Assembly (NCBI GenBank): GCA_017562135.1
Contig: QEYB01000547.1
Location: 1 to 41,494 of the forward strand
Direction: 5' to 3'
Length of the DNA stretch: 41,494 nucleotides
Source of the DNA: Dipylidium caninum
Lineage: Eukaryota; Platyhelminthes; Cestoda; Cyclophyllidea; Dipylidiidae
Within the stretch, counting starts at the first letter, position 1. Each line of letters begins with the position of its first letter. This document shows, piece by piece, positions 1-10,440 of the stretch. The translations under genes and the position numbers were made by a program. The notes under the pieces are model-generated. The model was not told where the DNA came from. It did no database searches and was given only the letters and a program-made list of their open reading frames with translations.

Positions 1-29
1 TAAGCATTACTTATCTCGTTATATTCAGC

Positions 30-1880
30 AAATGGAACCGTTTGAATGCGGTGAACGCTGACTTGTATTCGTTCGACTAATTTCCGCGCTATTTCGTCAT
101 CATTCTGGGAAGACGATTCGCATTAGTGGGAAGTTCTCTACCTAGGTGAGTAAGTCGTGGAAGATCAAGGTCAGCTAAGAATACGCACTTCCCTTCACAT
201 AAGCTAAGTCTGTACCCGTATCTCTCTTCCCAACCTTTTTCCAAATATAGCCTCTTTCGAGGGCACTTTACTGCAACTCGCGACCAATTGTCCCGTTTCT
301 AATTCATGCCGTCGCCTCATTAAGAGTCATTCCATAAATCTGACTCCCACTTCCGACATCGAGACGGAGGTTGACGCCGTGAACGCCCATTGCTGGGAGG
401 ATTTGATGGAGCACTTCCCTGCGTTACCTACGTAACCTGGATCCCCTCCATAATTGACGACTCTAGAGAGTCGAAGGATCCCTTATCTTCAATTTCATCT
501 CGTCCGAATATCTCAAGAAAATAAACGTCCCTTGAGAGTAATTCTTGCAAAATGGCCTTCTCTCGCTCTTATTGCGCACTCCCTCGCCTGAGCGGAGATG
601 AAGTTGGAATTGCGATAAGACCGAGATCTCTCCTTACAATTAGGGTACATCAGAAGTGACGATTTGACATGTCAGTCACGTGACCTTTGTTCGTCTAATA
701 TTACCAGGAGCGAGGAAACTTTAACCTCACGTCAAAGAATTAGGCTGTTGTGCCTTTCTAGAGTGTCGTTGAGGCGAATGGTTGTAGAATTTTAGGGCGA
801 AAATCAGGCCTCAATTCCACGATCGGTGGGTATCCATCAGTTTCTTGACGCAACACCTCATGCGACATGCTTCGACCAGCACTTTCGGGTGAGCAAGTTT
901 GGTGGACACACAAGTATTGCAGGATCAGAGTCAGCACTTTCTCCCACCCGCTTTAACACTTCGATATATCCCTAGACTGCGCTGGAAGCCAGCGGTGTCC
1001 GTCAAACAAGTGTGCTTCGAAGAGATACATTGCAGCCCCGCGCGCTAGGGCACGATTTCATATAACATTCCAGGCCATTCTTTGCTGTAATCCCTTATCA
1101 TAACCACTGTTATTTTATTTTCCGCAGAAAGCCAGATGGAAACAAAACGCCTCTTTATATCTGCTTTATTGTACGAGTTGCATCGAAAGTAACGGGCGCA
1201 AGTCTCTCGGAACAATTAATTGTGGCAGTGTTGGCAGAAGAGGAACTGTATACACTCCAATTGAAGATATAAGTGGAAGACGTGATTCTGTTACATTTCT
1301 CGACAATACTGCGCCCCTCATCGTAGCGCTGCTTTTCTGGTAGGGCTGCAGCTTTTCACTGAGCACGATTACTTTCATGAGGACTTGGGAGGACTCAGGC
1401 GTGCACAAAGCTCGTGGGTTCCCACATGCGCGGTAATGATATTCTATTGAGAAGGAGAAGTCGTTTGCCATGGGGCCTGGACCTTGTTGAAACGCGGTGG
1501 ACACTCGGGCCCTCATCTCAAAACGTTGAGGCAGTGGTCGTGTCTGGGCATTGAGAGATAAGCTAGATTCTATTTCACGTCGAAACATATATGTGGTTTA
1601 TTAGCGTCAGCCATTCCTCCACCCGTGCGTCGAAAAGATTTTCCTCAACCTTTATCTGATTGTGAATCTCAGGGTTAGGCACAAAACAGGCATGATGGTG
1701 TGTCTACTAGAAAGTAGAAGGGAGAACAAATGTTTCTAATTATGGGCGGAGGGACGAAGGAAAAAAAAGGGAAGTAACACTTTAAAAAATTGTTTTTTCC
1801 TCGTCTTTCTCATTTTCCTCTTCTCTTTCTCCCGATTCCGTCTGCTTCCCCAACACTCTCTTGCATGTTTTGTTTGGCAA
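30..1880. other. No gene recognised
   Basis: Copy 1 start, matching 27070-28870 with many one-base indels. Minus-strand frames such as 1166-1588 are broken in copy 2 and carry no motif. No repeats, RNAs or promoters could be supported. Confidence 0.5.
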
Positions 1881-1882
1881 GC

Positions 1883-1932
1883 CACAGCAAAAGCTGTGCA
1901 GAAGATATACGAAGCATATATGCGTCTTCTGC
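1883..1932. other. Two adjacent perfect stem-loops
   Basis: The first is cacagc-aaaa-gctgtg (1883-1898). The second is gcagaaga...tcttctgc (1898-1932) with a 19-base loop that itself contains the palindrome gcatatatgc. Copy 2 (28874-28915) keeps the first hairpin exactly. The second is altered but still able to pair (gcag...aaacg with cgtttctgc). A structured RNA or protein site is possible; the arms are short for a microRNA precursor. Confidence 0.35.
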
Positions 1933-2439
1933 AATGCAGACGGGAAACCCTAGGCGAGGCTCACGAGGAGACGCAGAGAAGGAGAGACAAGAGGTAGAGG
2001 AGAAGAAATGACCAATTGACGTGAACGCACTTTGCGAATAAAATGGTTTTTTTCTTGCCGACACAACTCGGTATCACGGATATCACAACACCCTCATCAT
2101 ATCGGCTTTAAAGCTGGGCTAAGTAAGCTGTTTGGTGCATTGGAGTGTAGGCCAAATGAGGTGTGATTGTGTCGTGGCGGAAGCACACCGAAATGTACGG
2201 CTTTGCTTCACTTGGGTCGTAGTAAGTCGTCGGCCTCTGCTTTGCTCTTCGGACAATTTTGGGAGCCTCCAGCAAGACCGTTATTGGGTTGTTGCTTTTG
2301 TTTAGACTGTGGTTATTTTTAGTATGACCGTTGTGGTTGTTATGGCTCTCCTTCTTGCTCGTGAATGAGCTAATGAGTAACAACACACACTCCTGTATCG
2401 ACAGGCGGAGAGGGAAGAGTCCAAATGTGAAACCTGATG

Positions 2440-3080
2440 TCATTTTATGGCAAATGGCCGCCTTGGGGTAGAAAGCTTAGTAGCACATATGGGCCGATCG
2501 TACTGATTCACTTGCAGTGAAATGGTTTCGGGTGCTGCACGCAGGTTCGTGAGCTGCACCTCCGAGAAGTAGGCACTGAATCCACTGTGTGGAAGAGTTA
2601 CGGTAGGTAATTTGGGGCAGACAGGAGGTGACAATCGCTACAACGCCGTCGACTTGGATGTTGGCGATGACAGTGATTTCAGGTCCTTGTTCAACATCAG
2701 GGGGAAGGCGTAGCACATTGAAGGGCTGATGGTTGAAGGGAGCAGAGACAGACGGAAAATAGTTAGATACAATGAGAGGAGTGTATGGCAACACCCTCAA
2801 AATCGGCCCGAAATGCTTTTCATTTTTGCATAGAGATAGGAGGCAGGAACTCGGGGAACTTCCAATTGAAAAGAAAGCTGCCTCGAGTCGATGGAATAAC
2901 AATGGTCTGATTTCCCTCATTTTCAGTGTGAGCATGCCAAGTCAAAAATACTGAACTGACAGGGGCCAGACGACGGGCCGACGCGACCTGAAGTGCTGAG
3001 GCTGCTGCTGTTAGAGTGCACCACATGTCCACGAAATCTCCAACCTACGTGGTAGACAATGGAAAATACCCAGAGTTCAA
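2440..3080 (-). pseudogene. Indel-broken protein-coding-like region, unknown protein
   Basis: On the minus strand three frames in succession read like one protein. First comes RRLAPVSSVFLTWHAHTE then GSFLFNWKFPEFLPP. Next comes HFGPILRVLPYTPLIV then QPFNVLRLPPDVEQGP and EITVIANIQVDG. Last comes GFSAYFSEVQLTNLRAAPE then TISLQVNQYDRPICA. The joins need one-base shifts, and at one of them copy 2 differs by a base. The beta-rich, proline-spaced character suggests an extracellular or membrane protein, but I cannot name a family. No convincing start or splice sites were found. It lies opposite the candidate anchor protein at 3126-3390 without overlap. It could be a decayed gene, or a gene broken by sequence errors. 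Confidence 0.33.
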
Positions 3081-3125
3081 TAAAATGGCTAGTAAATGCG
3101 GCATTGGCACATGAGTGCTGCCGAG

Positions 3126-3390
3126 ATGAGGTTACGTAGCGGTGGAAAGACGGCAATCGCCTTCCTCTGTCTCTTCGCCTTCAACATATTCTTGCTGCCA
3201 CACACCCTGCCCGTCAAACTCAATTCGGGACGCTTTGTGTCACAGAAACACCTCCTGCGAGGTAAGAAATATCCTTTGTGGTGGTGACAAAAGTCACTCT
3301 TCACATCATCATCAGGTCAAGTGACTTGATGTTTCAGGTGGATCAGGCTCTATGTCGGAATCGAGGGGCTCGCCACGGAGTAAGGAGTAG
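3126..3390 (+). CDS. Candidate two-exon small membrane protein (type II signal anchor)
   Basis: Exon 1 (3126-3261) starts at an ATG and encodes a short basic N-terminus (MRLRSGGKT), a hydrophobic run of about 20 residues (AIAFLCLFAFNIFLLPHTLP) and a polar stem. It ends at a good donor (gag/gtaagaaat). A 76-base intron (3262-3337) ends in ttgatgtttcag. Exon 2 runs in frame to a stop at 3388-3390, adding GGSGSMSESRGSPRS-type polar sequence, for 62 residues in total. An in-frame ATG at 3096 would add 10. A second acceptor at 3315 gives an early stop. A short basic tail plus anchor resembles the first exon of Golgi enzymes, but no catalytic domain follows, so it could also be a chance frame. I do not recognise the protein. 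Confidence 0.33.
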
Positions 3391-3399
3391 GAGTTTATA

Positions 3400-3880
3400 C
3401 AGTTAAGATCAAGTGAGAATTCGAAGAAAACGTGCCTCCTGCACTTATTTTTGCGGTTGACTTGCTTAGCGAAGAAATGCGAGAGAGTTTTGATCCACGT
3501 AGAGGTAAGCCAAAGGAGGAAGACGGCGTAATTGAGAAACGAGAGAAAAAACAACTGAGAACACGATGAAATCCCGTTACAGTAAAATAACACCAATCTA
3601 TACCATGTCAGTCGGCTTTTTTTGTTTAAAGTGTTGAAGTCGCCACTCTAAGCACGGAGTAGAAAAATCGAGACAATGGGCCCACTGCGGAAAACGGCTT
3701 GGATGCCTTGTCAACGCTCAAGGTTGGGGAAGGAGGCAATAGTGGCGCTGGAAGGCAATGAAAGCGGTTGTTGCCCTCGATGAAGTTTTTTTTGTCGTTA
3801 GGACGGTAATGCAGAGGGAAATCGTCACTCTTGCTCGAGACAGTAACACTCGGGGCATAAAGTGGAAACAAAGGCGTTCG
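3400..3880. other. No gene recognised; weak minus-strand coding look
   Basis: The minus strand from about 3930 to 3630 has a 101-codon frame (SKSDDFPLHYRPNDKKN and on) with protein-like composition that is frameshifted in copy 2. It overlaps the LTR-like repeat at its start and may be unrelated to any gene. Confidence 0.3.
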
Positions 3881-4218
3881 TCTCTTCTGGCTTCTTCCAG
3901 ACATTGCTCGACGAACAGCCTTTTGCATCACTGAGCTCAGACTGCATCAAGAAGGAGGAAGTTGAGGTGCCGTTGCAGCGCCTACTTGACGAATTTAAGT
4001 GAAGTCAGTGACGAACGCCTAAATAGGCGCAAAACACCAACCAGCTTCTTTCGACCGCAGCTCAGGCTATCCCACGAGCAAGCACAGGAGAGTTCAGAGA
4101 GCGGAGGACAGTCGCCTCCAAGGCTCCTTAGCCAACTGTGACTGGATAGTCAGACGAGGAGTCTTATTCACGGCTGACATGTTTTCCTAGATTGAAACTG
4201 TGCTTATAACTTACTACA
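3881..4218 (+). repeat. LTR-like repeat (U3, TATA, R-U5, end at a primer-site-like junction)
   Basis: This block has a diverged inverted relative at 21525-21880. Both contain, in order, an ‘actgagc’ block, ‘gaggtgcc’, a TATA-like ‘ctaaataggc’ (about 4017 here), ‘gcagctc’, and the end ‘ttactaca’ followed by ‘ttggcgataa’. A TATA-like site in mid-element, and an end abutting ttggcga, are what Gypsy or BEL long terminal repeats and their primer-binding junctions usually look like. The 5' edge is set only by where similarity fades. No second LTR of the same element was found downstream, so it may be solo or the element is truncated. Confidence 0.55.
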
Positions 4219-5850
4219 TTGGCGATAATTAAATGCAGTTCCAGAAAATTGTTAATTTCTCGACCTGCAGCCGGTCAAAGCTTATGCCATGCAAAAAAAG
4301 ACGCAGAAGGACGTTGTCTTAAGAGCCCGGAAAATAGCACAAGGTGGGACTTGCGACAGCACTTAGACCTAAAGAAAGTAATTCCATCAAAAACACTTAT
4401 TCGTGGGTTAACATTACCTTGCTCAAAATACACCAGTTGCCCTGATTGCTGCGACGAAGTGGCTCTTATGCCAGTCCGTAGAACTAAGAGTGAAACTTGC
4501 CATTTAAAATGAGTAGGTTGAAGAAAGTCGTCAAATGAAGCCTCCAGCTAGGAGACCCTCATGAATGCCTGTAGCAGCGTTTACAGTCCGACGGGAAAGT
4601 GTCCCAACTTTTCTTTTCACGTGAATATTCGCCTTGGCAAGTAGGCAGTATCGAGTGAGACTTGGGGTACGCGGAAGAGAGAGACGCAGCCTACCGAGCC
4701 AGCAAACTCCTTCCATCGGTGAATGCACCACCTCACCAATTGAGCAACTTCCTCTTCCACCTCTCGCCGAAATCGTGCTTCACGATAACATCAACGACAA
4801 CTGCTTTCGAGATGCTAGCTACGAGAATTGAATAATTAAATACAAGGAAATGCGATGCGCTGGGTGGTGGGGAGGAGAGGAGGAAATCAGGACTCTCAAT
4901 GATACTCGCCTGGCTCATTGGACGCCGTTACACCTCGTTACTGTTAAGAATGGTAGAATTTACCCTTCTTTTCCCCTTTATAAAAATGCACTCGAGACTC
5001 TTTTTCGTGTGTCTTTATTTATAAAATGGGGATGAAAATGGACACAAACAATGTCATGAATTGGGAGCTGACTAATCTAATGGGAAAGAATCCTTCAATT
5101 AATTACTCAACTCTGATTTCATCATTACTAATCTTATCTTTTCGCCTTTCAACTAGGTAAGCAACAACGTTATCGAGTTCTTTGTGCGTCTCTTCTGGAG
5201 TCAACTTTTTTTTCGTGGATGACTCTTCCCAGCTATTCCAACCCGAACATACTCATCCTCCTATTTTTAACAGTACTTTCGTTCTTTCCTGGGACGTTTC
5301 ATCGGTGAGCGAGTATTTCTCTCCTCGAACTGATTTAACACGTGTCTCCACGTGTCTACGCTTGGGTGGACTCCATCACCATTTGTGACAGACCTTTTCG
5401 GGTTGACGTGATCCGGTTAATTTCTTTCTCCAAGCCAACTGTCCTCCTAGCAAATCAACCCTCCGCCCTTTTCCCACACCTTCATCGCTTCCGCAAGCGC
5501 ATGTGTGCTTCGCTGTTGAAACACTAGTTCTTATCTTGTGAGGTTGTCCCCTTCCGCCTTGAAGCATTTCACTTCAGTGGGCACACTTTTCATTACATCA
5601 TCTTCTGGTACTTCATGGTCATTTTCATAGTCTATACACTGTGTGTGCCAATGAACTTGGTGCTGCTTCCACAGCTCTTCACTTCTAGTATGTGGGTTGC
5701 TTCACACTCAGTCATTTCGGCCTTACGAGTTGGCTGCCTGAAATGCCCATTGGAGAGTGCGTAAAAGCAAGTCGAACAAGCCACGCAAACATCACAGCTT
5801 CGATGGCACAACGCGTCTCTGATTCACCGAACGTGGCTTGTCTCTTGCTG
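4219..5850. other. Downstream of the LTR-like end; no gene recognised
   Basis: If 3881-4218 is a 5' LTR, internal element sequence should start at 4219. A 97-codon plus frame starts there (4219-4512), but it shows no gag motifs and is frameshifted in copy 2. A TATA-like site is at 4979. Between 5636 and 5850 copy 2 differs by many substitutions. Confidence 0.4.
4979..4986 (+). promoter_or_regulatory. TATA box-like site
   Basis: Reads tataaaaa after a c/t-rich run (ttcttttcccctt) in a region without repeats recognised. Copy 2 keeps it at 31978-31984 (tataaaa). No coding region could be tied to it; an intron-like gtaagc...cttcccag segment follows at 5155-5231. Confidence 0.25.
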
Positions 5851-6060
5851 GCTCTAAGGAAGTGGAGAGAAAAGTTTTTCGGTTGTTGGAGTCCATGGAA
5901 GAGGAGAAGAAGTAGTTCAGAAATCGACAGCGAATCCCGAAAGTAGGCGTTACACTGTGCACAGGATTGTCAGATGACGCGGATAATTTTTCCTTCCATC
6001 CCTTCATCAACTCTCATCTCGCCACAATTTCCCCCTACTATTTAGCCACTCTGTAGTTGC
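5850..6060 (-). repeat. Dispersed repeat B, member in copy 1
   Basis: On the minus strand: ‘gtggcgagatg’, ‘tccgcgtcatctgacaat’, then the palindrome ctgtgcacag (5955-5964), then ‘ctacttcttc’ and ‘cttttctctcca’. Relatives sit at 26160-26385 and 24090-24240 (same strand) and 19728-19810 (opposite strand). No coding capacity was recognised. Confidence 0.6.
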
Positions 6061-6659
6061 GTGAGAAAGGCTATCTGGTTCGTTTTATCTAGTTACTTCC
6101 GAGTTGTCGTCACACTTCAATTCAACGAAATTTAGCCGCATTTTTGTGCGTGTGGAAGAAAAATAGGCTATTAAAAAGAAATGTGGAAAGATGGCGAGCC
6201 ACGTGGGTGCGGTAGAGATAAGACAGATGACAAGCTGTTCAGCGCGCCCTCCGCGGGCTTGCCTTGTTCGCCCATAGTCGCAGTGTTTAAAGCTTCGCGT
6301 GGACGTGGTGGCCTTGGTAGAAACGTTTATGAAGGGAGAGAGGAAAAGGAGGGCAGAGGAGTGAGAAACTGTTGAAAGGTTTGGCGGAAGAGGAGGTGAT
6401 GTGAGGTGAGGTGGCGTTGACGGTATCTCCCTCGGTTGTGCGTGATAAAACGCAAATTGTCACGGCTCCGTAAATTCTCACGCCACTCACCACATCCTGT
6501 CACCTTGGCAAAACAGTTAAATGTCGATCCTCACTTCTTCGCGCCTTAGTCCACCTTCCAATCGCAGTGTCCCCACTGTCGAGTATATTTGTTCCCTCCT
6601 CGCAGCTTCATCGTTCTTCTCATTCCCCACACCTCCCCGACGCTTTGGCTTTCCTGCAA

Positions 6660-7340
6660 CCGACTATTCTAATAGCAGTCTCCCCACCACAAGCCATTCA
6701 CTCTCCCACTCCTCCAACAACGGATTGCGCGGATACATCGGCCACATCCGCTGGTCTTTGTCAACTCGTCGCCAATCGTAATTTTCAAGGGCTGACAACT
6801 ACTCGCACAAGTTAGCTTTGCCTCGTAAGCCTTCTCTCATCTCTCTTGTCCTCAGAACTGTCTTCCTCGTCGCAGTGGAATTCTTCTTTAACTCCTACGC
6901 CTAATTGCCACGTGAGTAAAATGACGCGAGGACACTTGGCTAAAACTCGCCGTCATCACGTTTACCAACTTGGTTTTCATTTATTTTTGGATTCATCCAC
7001 ATCGCTCGATCGTAACTTATTCTCAGAAGTGGGCGCGGGCAGTGAAAGGGGCGCGTGGGTTTCAGCCTCGAAAGTTCCAGGCTCACAGGTGCATGCGCGT
7101 ACGACCTCAGCCGCGGCAATCGCGCCACCGAAAAGGAAGAGCGGGACTAAGTGCACTGCGTACAGCCCTGACGAATTGTTAGCTCAAATTCGCTTGATCA
7201 TTCCTGCCTCACTGAGCTTTATACAAACAAAGCTGAAAGACGTCTGTGTCGTTTTAACCACCCAACTCACAGTCTCGCCTATTCCTTCACATTATCCAAT
7301 TAAATGCGCCACCTCTTGATATTCATTACTTTCGCCAAAA
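6660..7340 (+). repeat. Dispersed repeat A, member in copy 1
   Basis: A diverged direct relative lies at 22940-23590. Shared blocks in order are ‘catccgctggt’, a ‘ctcctacgcctaattgc’ type block near 6890, ‘gcgtgggtttcagcctc’ near 7050 and ‘gctgaaagacgtctgtg’ near 7230. In one frame both copies encode SAG-C-LVA-N, so the ancestor may have been coding. Stops interrupt both members. Family unknown; an old retroelement segment is the likeliest explanation. Confidence 0.6.
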
Positions 7341-9415
7341 CATGGCACTCAAGAAGATTGTCCAAAGGGAAGGGTCGAATGTTTAGTCCGGCTTTAAGCG
7401 ACATACAATGCATCATTCCACTTGACCTTGCTTGATGCCTTCAAATCCACCAGAACTAAGACACGTTTCTCTCCTCCCACTAAGTGCTCAGACGAAGAGG
7501 CACCATGTCAGCGTTCAAAGCGCTCTGTCTGTCGGTCAACATGATGTCAGTGTGATTGGCAACAGTTTCATTTATTCATTCGCCATGTTGCCTCCTGAAT
7601 GAAATTCAAAACCCACATTCTCTCTGGTGGTTTAGACGACTAACGCCGTTGGTCATCTCGCAGGGACGTCTCTCGGGTCTGAGCGTGGGCAGATGGACGA
7701 AGGGAGATAAATGGCTCGGAGTGGTAGATGGGAAGTGGCAGATGTGATGGAGGAAGTTGCTGGACCAAAATCGAGTTAATGTTCCGAACAGAAGTAAAGG
7801 AAAAGAGACAGAAGACACTGAATTGGAACCAACACTAAAAAACCTCGAATGTTGACCATTTTACTTGAAAATAGAATCGGCCTCACATTTACATCGCTTT
7901 GGCTCGTGCAGTGACAACGTGTGCCTTGGTGACTAGTCTGCCCCTGGGTTTCGACTGTTGTCCGATTAGGCCCCAGGCACTGTGTCGCCTCTGTCAACTG
8001 CGGACGATCAACGAGATCGTTCTAACGCCACCGCAGGAGTCGATGAGCACATAAAGTGTACTCTCACGTCTCTCACCAAGTCCCGCACTGACAGCATGGT
8101 CGAGGTCACGTCTCCGGGGTGTGACCTGGACACACTCACACCCCGATTAGGGCGGCGACTAAGTTCAAGGTCCTGGCATGATATGGCTGTGCTCACACAA
8201 TATCGGGGCGGCGTGGTGATCGCTCGTGGGTCACCACAGCGGACTCACTATTTGGCTCAATTTGCCAATAATTTGTAATGTAAAGCTTTTAGAATGAAGT
8301 GAATTAAGCATCTGACACCCGGATAGACTCGCTGGTCACAATCACCATGTGGAGGACATGAGATTAAACGTCAATTGCTTGCATGCCGGCACTCCTATGG
8401 CAGTTGCGAGTTCTCAAGCTTCTCGTCGCAGTTCCCGGTACGACGGTCGTCCAAATCGCCCACTGACAGATGTGGTGACATCGGCTTTTATTAAAGCGGT
8501 AGCGGACGCGTCACATCGAGTGTCGAACTGGCCTGAGGCGTTGGAGGTGACAGATGCCACAGGTGGGTGTCAAATCAAGTAGGATCACATTCGAATCGCG
8601 AAAAGGCAATCGGATCATTTTCTGGGCTTGAATCTTTACTTCGAAGACAGGGGAAAATCAACGATGGAAATTAGAAGACTTTGGTCAGCGATAAAGCATA
8701 TCGTGGCCAGTAGGAGCCTTTGGGCACCGTCCTACCCGCTCTCGTAAGGCTTAGGTGTCTTAAAACCAAATCATCTTCATCATCATACTCTGGGCGAATT
8801 TGTGCTCGGTTTCACTTTGATCTTCACCAATCACTCAACCAGTCATTCCAGCTGACACAATGTGTGATAGCCACAAAATGGTAGAATGTTAATGGCTCCA
8901 CTTGCGTGATATAAAAAAAGTAGGCATATTATATTAAAGTAGACATTGAGCGCTTCCCCAAATAGGCGAATTATGCCTCAAATCGAGGGAGTGAACGAAG
9001 AGAGAAGAATTTTCACCAGTTCACAAGTGGATTTCCTGCAACTACACCCATTCAAGGCACCATTTCTCTGTCGACGTTGGCAGTACGCGATTTTCAACAG
9101 CGTCCAAAGGTGGACCTAATAGTTAACGCGTATTCTTCGCTGCTGTCTGATTGGTGCTTCCAGGGCATTTGCCACTTGGTGGCACCATCGCGGCGCCTGA
9201 CGCTTCGATACACACGCATCGGCTGAAGTCGACTGGGCGGTCAATGAGAAACTGGGAGTGATATCAAATCTGACTCATTGATATTGGCTCTTGTGGCCTA
9301 TAAATTTGGAGGCCTACACTAAATGCTCTTCAGTCTCTAATGCCGATGCCGTCGGAAAGGTGGGTTCTCGTGTATGACCATGTCACGGGTCGCTGTTGGC
9401 CATGATTGATGGGGT
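7340..9415. other. No gene recognised
   Basis: Nearly identical in copy 2 (34335-36350) apart from two short losses there. It contains the hairpin at 8213, a 98-codon frame at 7982-8278 open in both copies, and TATA-like strings at about 8911 and 9298. None could be tied to a product. Confidence 0.4.
8213..8237. other. 7-base stem hairpin
   Basis: gtggtga and tcaccac flank an 11-base loop; copy 2 is identical at 35209-35233. It lies inside a 98-codon plus-strand frame (7982-8278) that is open in both copies but has no recognisable motif. The conservation there is only that of the recent duplication. Confidence 0.35.
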
Positions 9416-9888
9416 GTGAACAGCTTGCGGGATGGCTCCTCTGTTCTCCGTTGTAGATCTACGATCGAGGATAGCAAGGCGGAGAGACAACTTGAAGAGG
9501 CGATTGTGCTTCAGATGCCACAAAAAGTGGGGGGGGGGAGAAAATTTGCGCCGTGGTACGTAATAAGCCACTCCTCCGTGCAAATTCTGTCTCTTTATTT
9601 CCTTGACACAAACTTGAAAGTCTTCCCGGATGTCAATCGTGTCGAAAAAATGACGGATGTTGTTCTTCTTCGCCTTCACGCATTTATCAACATAGATCCA
9701 CTTATTTTTGCCTACCAGAGCAGTAAGTAGAAGACTCTCTCCACTAACCTCTTTTTCTCCGTCTTTCAGCGCAAGTACTTGATGTCACTGATCGGTTACT
9801 TCAACAAATTCTCGCACGTGGTGAAGCCTCGTTTGCTCCAACCATTCTTCACTCTCTCAATTCTTCCTGGATCGATGTGGCACACTGA
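9416..9888 (+). CDS. Candidate two-exon protein of 141 residues with a 47-base intron
   Basis: An ATG at 9416 opens a frame of 102 codons to a donor at 9723 (gca/gtaagt). The intron, 9723-9769, has the full set of signals: gtaagt, a branch-like ctaac, a pyrimidine tract and tttcag. Exon 2 (9770-9888) continues the frame with DVTDRLLQQILARGEASFA-type helical sequence to a TGA at 9886-9888. The last 40 codons of exon 1 (QILSLYFLDTNLKVF onwards) also read like protein; the first half is low quality and contains a run of ten G. I recognise no family. Copy 2 has the same intron (36650-36696) but frameshifts before and after it. A different frame through exon 2 (MSLIGYFNKFSHVVK) is also open without splicing, so the reading is not certain. 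Confidence 0.33.
9529..9538 (+). repeat. Run of ten G
   Basis: Ten consecutive g in both copies (36459-36468 in copy 2). It lies in the poorer, first half of the 9416 candidate frame and argues against that half being coding. Confidence 0.6.
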
Positions 9889-9889
9889 T

Positions 9890-10440
9890 GCTCTTGTCAG
9901 CCGCATAGTAGTGAGTGAGCAGGTTGTCAGTGAAACACCTGTCTGCAGGAGGTCAAATGAAGCCCGAAACTTGGTGTGTGGGCACCGTTAGCTATTGTTC
10001 TCCACTGGAATAGCTAGATCTAGGGCACACTCGCCAAACGCCTCACGAGGTTTTCGTGGACGAAAGTTATTTGACTTCCCTTTTACTACTTTTCAGTTTT
10101 GGCAACGTGCCCCGACAGAATGGCAGAAATGTACACTTCACCGCAACGTAGGGAGTCATCATTTGCGTCCAACCCGTCTGCTTGACGTATCCGACATTTT
10201 CCATCCTTTCCCGCCAACATAACAGTTATCTGGTTCGGCTTGGAGTAGTGGTGTCCTACTTGCCTTGACCAAATTTCTCGCTTTGCATGTAGCATCGCCG
10301 CGGCCAACTTCACCGCCAAAATCGTAGGCGTAGAAGGGTTCGCCCACGAATCGAGGGCCCGCTCCCAACGGTAACACCTCAGTCCCTCTTCGGCGACCTG
10401 TGATTGACGAGCCCCTTCCTTGCCTCCTGTACAATTTCCA
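9890..10440. other. Probable 3' part of the Gypsy relic, not recognisable
   Basis: RNase H and integrase would be expected here on the minus strand after the reverse-transcriptase relic. Minus frames are open over 10086-10535 (KLAAAMLHAKREIWSRQ), but no DDE or zinc-finger pattern can be defended. Confidence 0.3.

Noticed and set aside
1166..1588. 140-codon minus-strand frame
   Set aside because: Low-complexity flavour, no motif, and frameshifted in copy 2 (28231-28587 only partly matches).
9560..9680. Possible integrase zinc-finger on the minus strand (IREDFQVCVKEIKRQ)
   Set aside because: Only one of the expected Cys/His residues is present, and the plus strand has a better exon-intron reading.
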